DNA of 64,000 bases from positions 1,488,001 through 1,552,000 of the forward strand of contig JAGTWN010000004.1 of assembly GCA_018842655.1 (NCBI GenBank). Reading direction: 5' to 3'. Under the pieces are notes generated by a model. That model did not search any database. It was not told the DNA's origin and was given only the letters and a program-made list of their open reading frames with translations. Positions 9,710-19,372 of this stretch are shown piece after piece. Position numbers and translations under genes: made by a program. Source of the stretch: Candidatus Pantoea haifensis. GTDB taxonomy: Bacteria; Pseudomonadota; Gammaproteobacteria; Enterobacterales; Enterobacteriaceae. How positions within the stretch are numbered: position 1 is the first letter of the stretch; each line of letters starts with the position of its first letter.

Positions 9710-11752
9710 TTAGCTCTCCAGCGCCGTGATCAGCAGGTTGCCAAAATCATCCACATTCACCGTCATCTGAGGCGGCACGCAGGTTGTACAGTCATCCTGG
9801 GCAATGATTACCGGCCCGTTGAGTTGATGTCCGGCCCGCAATGTCGAACGCAATACCACATCCACCTGATGAAAAGCACCATCAATCCACGCCTGCACCT
9901 GACTTACCGTCTCGACCGCCGCCGCCGCCGGAGACAGACGACTCAGGGCTGGTTTTGGCGTTGGTGAAGTAATCACCAGGCGCAGGTTGATTAGCTGAAC
10001 CGGTGCAGCACCATCACAATGTCCAAAAAGCTGTTGATGCTGGCGATCAAAAGCGTCATGCAGCGCAGTGACATTAGCCTGGGTCAGCCATTCAGCCGCG
10101 AGCGGTACTTCGATTTCAAACGACTGTCCGCGATAGCGCATATCGGCGCTGAATTGCAAACTGTAAGGCATGTCGTTGCCATGTTCTTCTGCCAGCCAGT
10201 GACGTGCCCGTTGGCTGAGAGCGTCAGCTTCGGTTGCCAGCTTATCGGCCAGTTGCGCAGTGAGATCGCTGTACAGCGTGCGGATAAAATCGTTACGAAT
10301 GTCAGCAACTAACCCACCAAGCGCCGAAAGTACCCCCGGCGTAGGCGGGACAATCACACCTTTCATGTTGAGTTCACGCGCCAGAAAACATCCCATCATC
10401 GGACCGGCTCCGCCAAAGGCGAGAAACCAGATTCACGCGGGTCGAGGCCAAAACGCGACAATAAGCCGCTGGTATCGCTGTACATGCTGGAAACTGCCAG
10501 TTCGATCGCCGTTTCTGCCGTCTCTTCTACTGAGATATTCAGTGCTTCCGCCAGGGTTGCCACGCGGCGCGAGCGGCAGCAACATCGACTTTCACTGCGT
10601 TATACCCAAGATCGCCATGGCCGATCATGCCGCAGGCGGCAAAAGCATCGGTGGCGGTTGGCTGCGTGCCGCCGCGCTGGAAACAGACGGGGCCAGGCAG
10701 CGAGCCGGCACTGTCCGGACCCATTTGCAACACGCCTTGTCCATCGATCCAGGCCAGCGAACCTCCGCCCTGACCCACCGATGTGACCGCCACCGACGGA
10801 ATAAAAAGCGGGAAATCACCAATAATTTCACCGTTACCCTGCGCGACTTTGCCGTCAATGATCACCGCTACATCGGCGCTGGTGCCGCCGATATCCAGGC
10901 TAAGAATCTTGTCGAAGCCGCAGGCGCTGGCAAGGTAGCTGGCGCCTGTTACGCCCGATGCCGTGCCGGATAAGACCATCTGAACGCATTCACGCTTCGC
11001 CTGCTCAACACCCATTACGCCACCATTGGATTTGGTGATGCGTGGCGGCGTCACAACGCCCATGGTGCGCAACGCATTCTCGAATGATTCCAGATAATTG
11101 ATTACCATCGGCTGGACATAGGCATTGATGGTGGCAGTGATGGTGCGCTCATATTCACGAATAATCGGCCAGATATCAGCCGAACAGGAGGTGAGTAGTT
11201 CCGGCGCTTCCTCTGCAATGATATCTTTGACGGCCGCTTCATTATGACGGTTGCGGTAGCTGTGCAGCAGCGAGACAACGATACCCTGGCAATTGGCGGC
11301 GCGTGCTTTTGCGATGGCATCCATGACGCTCTGACGATCAACCTGCTGTAATACATTGCCGTCGCGATCGGTGCGTTCCCGGATAGCAAAGACCCGATCA
11401 CGTGTGATTAACGGCGCAGGCCGCCGGGAAAACAGGTCATGAATATGGGGATCTTTAGCCGTGCCAGTTCCAGCACATCGCAAAAACCGTCGGTGGCAAA
11501 CAGCGCCAGCCGTACGCCTTTACGCTGAATGACCGCGTTGATGCCAACTGTCGTTCCGTGAGTAAAGTAGCCGATTGCAGCAGGTTCAATGCCCTCGCGC
11601 TGTTGAAACTGCGCCAGACCGGTCAGAATTTCATTGCCGGGCCTGTCTGGCCGCGACAGCACTTTCAGGGTATGAATCTGGTTTGTTTGCTGATCTAATA
11701 TGGCAAAATCGGTAAACGACCCGCCAATATCCACGCCAACCCGGTAACGCAT
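9710..11752 (-). CDS. Hydantoinase A / 5-oxoprolinase subunit (frameshifted)
   Basis: This is the A subunit partner of the adjacent B subunit, with the actin-like ATPase fold. It starts MRYRVGVDIGGSFTDFAIL (phosphate-binding DxGG) and has YFTHGTTVGINAVIQRKG, a second phosphate motif LSLDIGGTSADVAVI, and GFLAFGGAGPMMGCFLAREL. The full length of ~681 codons matches the family (~680-700). Breaks near 11455, ~10545 and ~10430 interrupt it; in the last, adding one T gives ESGFLAFGGAGPMM. Gene order A then B, one base apart, supports an operon. Expected products are N-carbamoyl or open-chain amino acids, depending on substrate. Confidence 0.88.
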
Positions 11753-12206
11753 GTCGAATAAACTCCAGTGTCAGGAGAGGAAATTCCATCAGCTTGTGCG
11801 GCTCTTGCACCACACGCCAGCCGAGTCGCTGGTAGACCTGATGGGCATCGTTAGTTGAAAGCATCCAGCGGCGAACCGTTTGTAGCTCTTTATGTTCTCG
11901 CACGCAGGTGGCGAGCCAGCTTCCAAGCCCGTGTCCCCGCCAGTTTTCGTCAATGATGACGTCACACAGCCAGCCAAAACGGGTGTAATCAGTGATTAAG
12001 CGGGCGAAACCGATTTGTGCCTCCTGATGATAAAGACCAAACGGCAACGAACCGGCTATCGCACGTAGCGTTTTTTCCCGTGGCTGATCCTTGGCCCAAT
12101 ACGAGCGTTGTAACTGACTGTGAATCCAGTCGAGATCGAGCCGCTGGCGCTCAGAAGAAATTATGAATTCCTCGCGCTGCCACTGTTGATCGGTTGAAAT
12201 GTCCAT
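11631..12206 (-). CDS. GNAT N-acetyltransferase
   Basis: This is a GCN5-related acetyltransferase. The acetyl-CoA loop is visible as WRGHGLGSWLA (Q/RxxGxG/A pattern), followed by the usual tail (STNDAHQVYQRLGWRVV). The domain should end near residue 145 (HKLMEFP), yet the frame runs 120 bases into the start of hyuA. The expected stop (TCC TGA) exists one frame over at about 11771, so another single-base error is likely and the real gene is probably about 11770-12206. Substrate is unknown. It is upstream of hyuA on the same strand, possibly coupled. Confidence 0.75.
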   Translation of the reverse strand: MDISTDQQWQREEFIISSERQRLDLDWIHSQLQRSYWAKDQPREKTLRAIAGSLPFGLYHQEAQIGFARLITDYTRFGWLCDVIIDENWRGHGLGSWLATCVREHKELQTVRRWMLSTNDAHQVYQRLGWRVVQEPHKLMEFPLLTLEFIRHALPGWRGYWRVVYRFCHIRSANKPDSYPESAVAARQARQ

Positions 12207-12643
12207 AGCCTCTCCTTGTCATTGGGTATTCAGTGTAAAAGCATTGCTGTAAGCGGCCCGGCTGAAGCAGCCGGGCTAAAAGAAAGAATAAAGGGATTTT
12301 TGGTTCGGAAAAAATTTTATGCTGCGGGCGTTGCGGAGTGAGGCGGGTGAGTTAGTGATAGTTTGAGCCGGTTGTATCTGAGTGTTGTGTTGTAATGGGA
12401 GCTGGCATCGCCTGTCTCTCGACGTTTTGCAAAACAGCTGATAAAGGCTGTTGAAACACGTAAGGTCACTTAAATCTTTGGTGTAGCTTTATTCCATTAT
12501 GATGCAATGATTTTATGGTAGGTCCTGTCTGGAAAGTTTAATTATGGTGAATCAGATTGATTATGCGGCATAAGCATTTGAAGTAATGCCGACCATTAGG
12601 CAATGCCCGGCATATTTTAATTTTCGTGTGGGCTGATAATTTC
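12207..12643. other. Intergenic region with one strong hairpin
   Basis: No gene is supported here. A perfect hairpin, GCCCGGCT-GAAGC-AGCCGGGC, sits at 12256-12276, just upstream of the acetyltransferase. It has no T tract downstream on either strand. A weaker ATGCCG...CGGCAT pair lies near 12588-12613, beyond the end of the outer-membrane remnant. Base composition turns more AT-rich towards the right, as the contact-inhibition locus begins. Confidence 0.4.
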
Positions 12644-13126
12644 TTAGAAGCGGTAACCTACGCCAATATTAAAGCCGTTATTATTATAAGACCCGAATTT
12701 ATCTTTAATCCGTGATCCTTCATAACCAATATCGATTACAAAGTTCGCCGCGGGGTTAATTTGAAGGCCTACACCGTAAGCGAAACCATTACCATTCCAG
12801 CTCTCTTCACTTGAGAACCTTTCTGAGCTTTCAACCCAGGAAACATTTTCACTGGCTTTTAAATAGCTAAAGCCAACCAAGCCGTAAAAGCTGATATAGT
12901 CATTAACGCGCCATGCCGGCCCAGCCATTAGCGTCCATAATTTCGCTTTATCTTTTTCATCTAAGTAAACAGATTCATCATCAAAATTATAATTTTTATC
13001 TCCTGACAGATAACTAAAAGAGCCAATAACGCTTAACGAAGCATTAAATTCGCCCTGCACCCGCGCGATGTTCGCAACCTGCCCCTCGTTTATCCGATGA
13101 ACTGCGCTTCCGGCCAATCTGTGCAT
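12644..13126 (-). pseudogene. OmpX/Ail-family outer membrane protein, N-terminus lost
   Basis: This is the C-terminal three quarters of an eight-stranded OmpX/Ail/PagC-type barrel. Strand patterns LSVIGSFSYLSGD, MAGPAWRVNDYISFYGLVGF, GFAYGVGLQINP, NFVIDIGYEGSRI and the terminal NIGVGYRF (aromatic last residue) are clear. The family's signal peptide and first strand are missing. In their place the frame begins MHRLAGSAVHRINEGQV, and no secretion signal or proper start is evident. It abuts the symE-like remnant, so it was probably truncated by rearrangement at the end of the contact-inhibition locus. It is non-functional unless the true N-terminus lies out of frame. Confidence 0.7.
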
Positions 13127-13149
13127 TCAAAGTTGCTGCTGCGGGTTAA

Positions 13150-13362
13150 CGTCATTGCCCGCGCTTAACGGCCTCTAGCGTCAGGTACGTCACTATCCAG
13201 AATATTAAGCACGCTACCGGTATAACCACAAATTACAGCGACACGCCCAGTCTACACCTTAAAGACGACTGGCTGACCGAGGCGGAATTCGGGACCGATA
13301 GGCCGGTCACCATTGCCGTTGAACGCGGGCAACTGGTGATCCGCGCAGCGACCACTGAATGA
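13150..13362 (+). pseudogene. SymE-like type I toxin remnant
   Basis: The plus strand is open to a TGA at 13360-13362. It reads RYVTIQNIKHATGITTNYSD, then TPSLHLKDDWLTEAEFGT and VTIAVERGQLVIRAATTE. This matches the SymE family fold (SpoVT/AbrB-like), whose core is I/LxLKGxWLxxAGFxxGxxVxVxVExGxLVI. No ATG, GTG or TTG lies in frame before the upstream TAA at 13147, so the gene has lost its beginning or is frameshifted. SymE proteins are RNA-cleaving toxins in E. coli, and symE-like genes often lie beside contact-inhibition loci. The assignment is by motif only. Confidence 0.65.
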
Positions 13363-13405
13363 CAGGTAAAAAAGATTCCGGCTTGATGGCCGGGATCTTT
13401 AAAGT

Positions 13406-13709
13406 TTAAAAGAAGTCTGGATATATTTGACCTTCGGCTTTCAGGATTTCAATAAAGCGATTATAAGCATCTGGCAATCCCTCGACCAAGTCATTGAGTA
13501 GATTTCCATCTATTAATGGCTTATAAAAAATACCGCCTTCCATATAAATAAAATCACCAGATAATATTGGGTCAGTAATTTTTACCACTGAAGAGTCATA
13601 CGCTAAAAGGCCATCATAACTTTTAGACATTCCGTAAAATGTACGTCTTATTATTCATCCAGTACACTGCAAAAACATCAATATCTTCATTTAGATCGCT
13701 TATCTTCAT
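13406..13709 (-). CDS. Putative CDI immunity protein 2 (frameshifted)
   Basis: This is a small acidic protein of about 100 residues, probably the immunity partner of the toxin end just upstream. The ATG at 13709 overlaps the toxin stop as ATGA. It reads MKISDLNEDIDVFAVYWMNN and then breaks in a TTTT run near 13645. Removing one T gives KTYIYGMSKSYDGLLAYDSS without interruption, followed by GDFIYMEGGIFYKPLIDG and a tail ending IYPDFF. This is one of the few cases where a base looks added rather than lost. No known domain was recognised; the role is inferred from position and coupling. Confidence 0.65.
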
Positions 13710-14437
13710 TTTACTTTATCCTTTATTAATTCGATCACTCCTACTGGATCAGAGTCAACTCTTTGCGGCGTCGTAATTTTCACATCATAAGCCTTACCGG
13801 TATTCACATTATATTGGTAATGAAGAGTAATACTTTGGCCATCTGCGTTTTTTTGAGTGACCTGCATTTTCTGAAACCCAGCAGATGAAGGGAATCGTGG
13901 ATCATGTTTCATACCTCTAAGAGGCTGACCTGCTGATGGATTTTCCTTAACTTGATTCCATAAAAGTTGTTCATTTAAATCTCTGGGCGCTATAAATTGC
14001 TGGCCGGGTTTGGCCGTCGATATTTTCTCCGCCGCACTAATCAAAACTTTATTATTAATGACCTTCGCAGCTTTTCCGACAAGTGACAGCGATTTTTCTG
14101 CCGGGATCGACGTCAGCAGCGCCAGCGCATAATCCTTCGCATCTTCCGCTGACAACACCGCCATTACTGTGTCGGAGCCAGGATTGTTGCTCAGAATAGC
14201 TTTAATGATATCCGCACTTTCTGGCAAATCGCCTTTTACCATCCGGGCCAGATCGGCCTGCACCTGCTCTGGCGGTAGGTTCTTGTCCTGAGCATATTGA
14301 GCGTATGACTGTACCGATTGACCATAATCCGCCATGCCCTTACCGAAGTCATTCAGACTCAGCGCATTATTCTCAATTATTCCAGAAGTTCTTTGCTGAA
14401 GGTCAAAATCCTTTAACTTTGAATACCCGGAAAAGGG
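13706..14437 (-). CDS. Orphan CdiA C-terminal toxin module
   Basis: This is a displaced toxin tip of a contact-dependent inhibition exoprotein. It has no start codon of its own: the frame opens after a TAG near 14440 and soon reads SGIIENNALSLNDFGKG, a variant of the VENN motif that marks the border between the conserved CdiA stalk and the variable toxin. An entry-type domain follows (YGQSVQSYAQYAQDKNLPPE, then ADIIKAILSNNPGSDTVMAV). The end domain carries GQPLRGMKHDPRFPSSAGF and ITLHYQYNVNTGKAYDVKI. I do not recognise the activity. Such orphan modules become active when recombined onto a full cdiA. Confidence 0.75.
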   Translation of the reverse strand, partial: PFSGYSKLKDFDLQQRTSGIIENNALSLNDFGKGMADYGQSVQSYAQYAQDKNLPPEQVQADLARMVKGDLPESADIIKAILSNNPGSDTVMAVLSAEDAKDYALALLTSIPAEKSLSLVGKAAKVINNKVLISAAEKISTAKPGQQFIAPRDLNEQLLWNQVKENPSAGQPLRGMKHDPRFPSSAGFQKMQVTQKNADGQSITLHYQYNVNTGKAYDVKITTPQRVDSDPVGVIELIKDKVK

Positions 14438-14657
14438 CTATTCCAAACCCTAAAATTGCCCCACCGAAACCGCCAATTTTAACCCCTCGCAAAATCTCAA
14501 TCCATGTCAATTCAAATTCATTAGTCAACAACCATAAAATGATAGCAAAGAATAATTTAACCAATAACCCTGCGATAATTACTGAGAGCAAACAGCCAAA
14601 AAAGATGCAAAAGCTAAGAGTTAGCTCTTTTTTAAAATAATCATTATGGAGGCTCAT
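14403..14657 (-). CDS. Putative CDI immunity protein 1, two-helix membrane protein
   Basis: This 84-residue protein has two strong hydrophobic segments, LSFCIFFGCLLSVIIAGLLV (with a following AIILWLL) and IGGFGGAILGFGIALF, so it should sit in the inner membrane. Its ATG overlaps the stop of the cdiA-like gene (ATGA at 14654-14657), the typical arrangement of an immunity gene with its toxin. A membrane immunity protein would suit a toxin that acts at the membrane, but this is inference. Composition is AT-richer than the flanking backbone, as usual for such cassettes. Confidence 0.6.
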   Translation of the reverse strand: MSLHNDYFKKELTLSFCIFFGCLLSVIIAGLLVKLFFAIILWLLTNEFELTWIEILRGVKIGGFGGAILGFGIALFRVFKVKGF

Positions 14658-15654
14658 TTTTTTACCTTATCAATAATTTTCTGAGCTTCAGAACCGGCAT
14701 ATTCAGAACCAGAGGAACCACTAACGTTTCCTATCGCCCCTGGAATCTTACCTGGCAACATCTCTTTGGATATACCTAGTTGTCCCTTGATCTCAGTATA
14801 TTTCAGTAGGCTTGGATTGAACTTCGGTTCCCAACCTCCAGTAACCAACTTACCTGTTGCGTTTGCTATTGGCTTCACAAGCATGTTGCCAACGCCATAC
14901 CCAATACCAGCGCCAAGACCGGTTGTTATTGCTCCCGTAAGAGGATCATTTCCATTTAGATGATTGGTCAGAGCACCAGCACCGGCATTCCAGGTCGCTG
15001 TTCCAGCAAGACCATTTCCCATAGTGATGACATTTGCCCAGCCAGCAATCACTGAGTTCATCGGATTGATTTCACCATTACCAGTATACTGCATTCCTGC
15101 ATTAGCTCCGGCACCCAGTGCCCACATTGCTTGGGCAGGTGCTGACAGGGATGCAACACCACCTGCTGCCAGCGCACCCGCAATTGCCTTGTTTACTGCT
15201 TCTCCACGTTGGCAAGCGGCTCCCGTAGGATTATCCGCACATGAGAGTAAATCTTTACCGTGGTCTTTTGCGAACTGCTCCTGTCCGGCTTCTGTACCGC
15301 CAAACAGGTTATTAGCCACCGTGACCTTGCCCGCCTGCGCTGCGGCCAGCGCCGCGTTCACCGCCGCGTGTGCCATCACCTTACCGGCGTCATTCAGCCC
15401 GCTGTACCGATAATGTTTGCAATGTAGAGTGCGGCGCCGCCTGCCAGTGCCGCCTTCAGGTCGCCGCCCGCCAGACCCTGTATCGCCGCCGTGGCCGCCT
15501 GAATGCCCTGCTGGATGGCGCTGCCGGTTCCCCACTGCTGCTGTGTCGTTTTATAGCCGTCCGTCGCCGCAAGCTTCTCGTTGTAGGCTTTCCAGTCGGC
15601 CTGCGTGCCGCCTTCACCCGGCGCGCTGATGCCGCCTTTCTCCAGCTCGGCCTT
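14654..15654 (-). pseudogene. Distal end of a CdiA/hemagglutinin-type exoprotein
   Basis: Only the C-terminal ~330 codons of a two-partner-secretion exoprotein (normally thousands of residues) remain. The typical pre-toxin stretch [20 protein letters not shown], then [20 protein letters not shown] and [15 protein letters not shown], is present. A one-base frame break near 15400 follows (IIGTAG to [20 protein letters not shown]). Then come SAPAQAMWALGAGANAGMQY and a glycine-rich tail ending SEAQKIIDKVKK. The secretion (TPS) domain, adhesin repeats and stalk are absent. The upstream end is fused in frame to the transporter gene, so it cannot be exported as it stands. Confidence 0.75.
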
Positions 15655-17025
15655 ACCGATAGCAAACTGATCCTGTGGGGTCAGCGGTGTATGGGTGATC
15701 TGGCGAAGATAAGATGAGTTGAGGCGAAACCGTTGACCGGCGAGCGAAAAAGGCTGCGAGTATTGCGCATTGATCTGCACAATTTTTGCCAGTGCCGTCG
15801 TCTCATTCCAGTACTCTTCCGGCGCGGGCACAGCACCAAACCAGCGTGTACCACGTTGATAGCTGATACCCAGATCAAGGGTTGCGCTGCCGACGTAGTG
15901 GCGATGCTGGAGACCCAGCTTCCATGCCGAGGTTTGACGGCGCTGCACTTCCACTTCAGTATCGTTGATGAAGTTTCGCGTCTCGCGGGTAATAACTGCA
16001 TAGCTCAGCGTGGTTTTCTGGCTACCGTTGCGGTGCAGAACATAACTGACATTCGCCGTTAGATTTTTACTTTTACCGCTGTATTGATAATCAGCATTGC
16101 TACCCGCTACCGTCTGGCTGTAGCGATAATCGCTGGCGGTAATCCCTGCCAGCCAGTAGCCAAAGGGAACGGAATAGTGGCCTACGAAATTTTGCGTGCC
16201 TTTATTTTTGCCAAATTTGAGATCGTGACTGGCGTAAAGATAAAACAGATCGCTCAGCGCAAACGGATTATCCAGGTAGAGGGTGACGCCGCCCTGGTAA
16301 CGCCCGGTTGTGCGGCTACCGGCATCATCCAGTGATGCACCGAGCCGCCACATTTTGCGTTGATTCCACTGTACCGCAAGCTGGCTCTCTCCTGGCGCAT
16401 CACCTGGGATCAGCGACATATCAGCTTTAACACCCGGCAAGCGCAGTAAGTTTTCTAATCCCTGCTCGGTATCACGCAGATCATAAAGCGCCCCTTTGCG
16501 CGACGGCAGCGCGCTATACAACGTGACGTAATTATCGCTATTAGCCGTTAACGCAATCTCACTGATTTTACCTGCCAGCAGTTGCAGGGAGAGTGTACCC
16601 AGTGTGAGATCCTGCGGCGGCGCAAGCACGCGGCTGGTGGCGTAGCCGCTGTCAATCAGGCGATTTTGCAACGTGCGCATCAGCAGGTTAATACCCTTTG
16701 CGCCCAGGCAGTGGCCCTGCGCCTGATTTGCCAGACGTTCGAGCGGTAACCAGTGCGGAAACGCCTCCCGACCCTGAAGTTTAATGTGCGAAAGCTGGAA
16801 GCAAGGCGTTTCCGCTGGAAAAGTGAGCCGCGACAGAGTGGCTGTACTGGCAGAGAGGCGAACGTCAGGTACTGGCGGCTGGAGCTGCGCTTCAATCGCT
16901 TTTTGCCTTTGCTGTTGCACGATCTCTTCATTTGCTGCGTGTGCTGACCGGGCGGTAACAAGCAGCGTTGTGGCGAAAATAAAGACAAAAACATTAACTG
17001 GCAGTCTGCCTGATCGCTCGTCCAT
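15655..17025 (-). pseudogene. CdiB/ShlB-type TpsB transporter, C-terminus replaced
   Basis: This is an outer-membrane transporter of two-partner secretion. The ATG at 17025 has a CAGGGA ribosome site and starts a signal peptide ([20 protein letters not shown] ... ARSAHA). An earlier GTG at 17058 is less likely. POTRA-type repeats ([32 protein letters not shown]) and barrel strands ([20 protein letters not shown]) follow. At [10 protein letters not shown], just before where the family's conserved VRGF loop should be, the frame passes directly into cdiA-type sequence. About 457 residues of a usual ~550 remain, and the last barrel strands are lost. It should not fold as a working pore. Confidence 0.8.
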
Positions 17026-17289
17026 GAGTGGTCCCTGTTTATCCCTGTTGAAATGCACAGAGACTATAGGGCTATTTGATGTTAAAAATTAATTTGCTTA
17101 CGTAAATTATTCTTAAAGAAAATAATTCCAGAGGGAGATCACATTTCAAGCGGGTAACGGATGGGGTAAATCACGTGGGAGTGAGGCTTTCTGTCGGAAG
17201 AGAAACAGGGCTTTATGTCGCCATCGGGCATGGAGAAAAGTCGCGCCAGGCGATTACCGAGCTGGAGGCGAGCCAGCTCAGTTTAAAAA

Positions 17290-17802
17290 CTACACGCCAA
17301 ATTCCACAGGATTGTGCTTCGCGATGAGCGATCGCAACGGCACGCTGCTTTTCATGATGGGTGACTTGATCACGATGTAACTGAAATACTTATCGATGCC
17401 GATTTGTGCATCGAGCATTTTTTCAATCACTTCCTGATAATGTTCAATGCTACGGGTAATAAAGCGCAGCAAATAGTCGTAACCACCGGTAATTAAATGA
17501 CACTCCATTAATTCATCCACATCACGTATGGCATTTTCGAACTTCATAAAATCTTCGCGGCGATGACCTGACAGCGTCACTTCGGTAAATACCGTGACGG
17601 AGTCCGTGATCTTAGTGAGATTAATGTGTGCTTCATAACCCGTAATAAATCCCGCTTGCTCCAGCCGCTTGACCCGTTGCAGGCAAGGACTGGGCGAAAG
17701 TCCCACAGCGTCGGCGAGATTGACATTACTGATACGGCCATCTTTTTGCAGTTGCACCAGAATATTGATGTCGATGCGGTCGAGTTTCATTAAGCCGTTC
17801 AT
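17290..17802 (-). CDS. Lrp/AsnC-family transcriptional regulator
   Basis: The N-terminal helix-turn-helix (LDRIDINILVQLQKDGRISN ... SPSPCLQRVKRLEQAG) is followed by the RAM ligand domain (LMECHLITGGYDYLLRF; FSYIVIK). I chose the ATG at 17802 (MNGLMKLDR), since the reading frame before it (to 17853) does not look like the family. It lies 141 bp beyond the stop of the gabT-like gene on the same strand and probably senses an amino acid that the cluster uses. The 264 bp between it and the transporter gene hold only a weak open frame (17175-17326, plus) of uncertain meaning. Confidence 0.88.
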   Translation of the reverse strand: MNGLMKLDRIDINILVQLQKDGRISNVNLADAVGLSPSPCLQRVKRLEQAGFITGYEAHINLTKITDSVTVFTEVTLSGHRREDFMKFENAIRDVDELMECHLITGGYDYLLRFITRSIEHYQEVIEKMLDAQIGIDKYFSYIVIKSPIMKSSVPLRSLIAKHNPVEFGV

Positions 17803-17943
17803 AGCACCCCTCATTGTTAACCAACTGTGCAGGATATCCCGATGGTATATCACGCTTTCAGGTAACTGCGCCAGCGTTAAGACGTGGCGCTACCCGCGGG
17901 AGATTTTCAAATTATTCCAGCAATATCAATGAGGAAGCAGGTT

Positions 17944-19265
17944 TTAACCAAGGCGTCCTGTTGCACGTGCCAGCGCAATATCCACAATATGCATCGCTTC
18001 TTCCAGTTGCGAATCCGTGGTCACCAGCGGCGCAAGGAAGCGCACCGTGTTGCGATGTACGCCGCACTTAATCAGCAGCAGCCCTTCCTGGCAGGCACAA
18101 TCGAGGATTTTTTGCGTCAGCGCGGCGTCAGGACGTCCGGTTTCGAAATCAATAATTTCCATTGCCTGCATAAAGCCCAGCCCGCGAACATCACCGATGC
18201 AGGCATATTTCTCAGCCAGCTGGCGCAGACGCGCATTCATCTGCTCGCCAAGCTGATTAGCACGTTGCAGCAGGTTGTCATTTTCCAGCAGATCAAGTAC
18301 CGCCAGCGCCGCAGCGCAGGCTAATGCATTGCCGCCGTAAGTGCCGCCCAGGCCCCTGGTGTGGGTGCATCCATGATTGCCGCTTTGCCCACCACACCGG
18401 AGATGGGCAGCCCGCCGCCGAGACTTTTCGCCACCGTTACCAGATCGGGTTTGATGTCGAGATGCTGGAAAGCGAACATTTTTCCAGTACGACCAAAGCC
18501 GGTCTGAACTTCATCACAAATCAGCAAAATGCCATGCTGCTCAGTGATGCGACGCAGCGCCTGCATAAAGGCGGGTCCGGCAGGCAAGAAGCCGCCATCG
18601 CCCTGCACCGGCTCAATAATGATGGCTGCTACGCGCTCCGGTAAAATCTGCACCGCGAACAGCTGATCTAACGCTTTCAGGCAATCGACTTCCGTCACGC
18701 CATGCAGCGGATTGGGGAACGGCAAACGGTAAACTTCCCCAGGGAACGGCCCGAAGTTTTGTTTGTACGGTGCACTCATGCCGGTGAGCGTAACGCCCAA
18801 CAGGGTGCGACCGTGAAAAGCGCCATCAAAGGCGATAATGCCCGACCGTTGCGTATGCGCACGGGCAATTTTCACGGCGTTCTCAACCGCTTCTGCCCCG
18901 CTGGTGAAAAATACGCTTTTATAAGCTTCATCGCCGCCTATCAGCTGGTTCAGTCGCTGCGCCAGTTCGATATATCCTGGATAAGCCACCACCTGAAAAC
19001 AGGCATGAGAGACCAGCCCCAGCTGCCGTGTCACAGCGTTAACCACTGCCGGATGGTTATGGCCAACGTTCAGCACGCCGATACCGCCAACAAAATCGAG
19101 ATAGCGATTCCCTTCCACGTCCCAGACTTCACTGCCTCTGGCGCGCTCAATCACCAACGGATGCGCGGTGACCACACCACGCGGCACGTTCTGCTCACGC
19201 GCATCCAGTAACAGACTGTTATCCGAATATGTTTGCTGTTCTGCCATGACATTCTGCATTTTCAT
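17944..19265 (-). CDS. gabT: 4-aminobutyrate aminotransferase-like enzyme (frameshifted)
   Basis: This is a class III PLP aminotransferase, ~440 codons, closest by eye to GabT. Motifs include YLDFVGGIGVLNVGHNHPAV, FFTSGAEAVENAVKIARAHT, AFHGRTLLGVTLTG, the cofactor aspartate in LLICDEVQTGFGRTG and the Schiff-base lysine in VTVAKSLGGGLPISGV. The frame breaks at ~18350 in a G run. One extra G gives DAPTPGGLGGTYGGNALACA, and the rest reads normally to ATGRLG. GabT moves the amino group of GABA to 2-oxoglutarate, giving succinate semialdehyde. A GabD-like enzyme at the far end of the cluster would complete the route, but other omega-amino acids are possible. Start could also be the ATG at 19259. 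Confidence 0.88.
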
Positions 19266-19372
19266 ACCTCATCCACGTAACGTTCGGTTGGCTCAAGTAT
19301 CGCAACCCATTGGTTTCTCTCGCTGCCGTAATGACCTGAACAGCGGCATTTCCTGTTAAAATCTCGCGACAA

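Noticed and set aside
5908-11752. Reading the broken YdaP-like, hyuB and hyuA genes as a decayed gene island
   Set aside because: All breaks are single-base changes, conserved motifs are intact on both sides, and the same kind of break affects genes such as sbcB, so sequence error explains it better.
17175-17326. Plus-strand open frame (VGVRLSVGRETGLYVAIGHGE...) beside the Lrp gene
   Set aside because: It is short, overlaps the end of the regulator gene on the other strand, lacks a ribosome site and resembles no family I know. It could be a remnant, but that cannot be supported.
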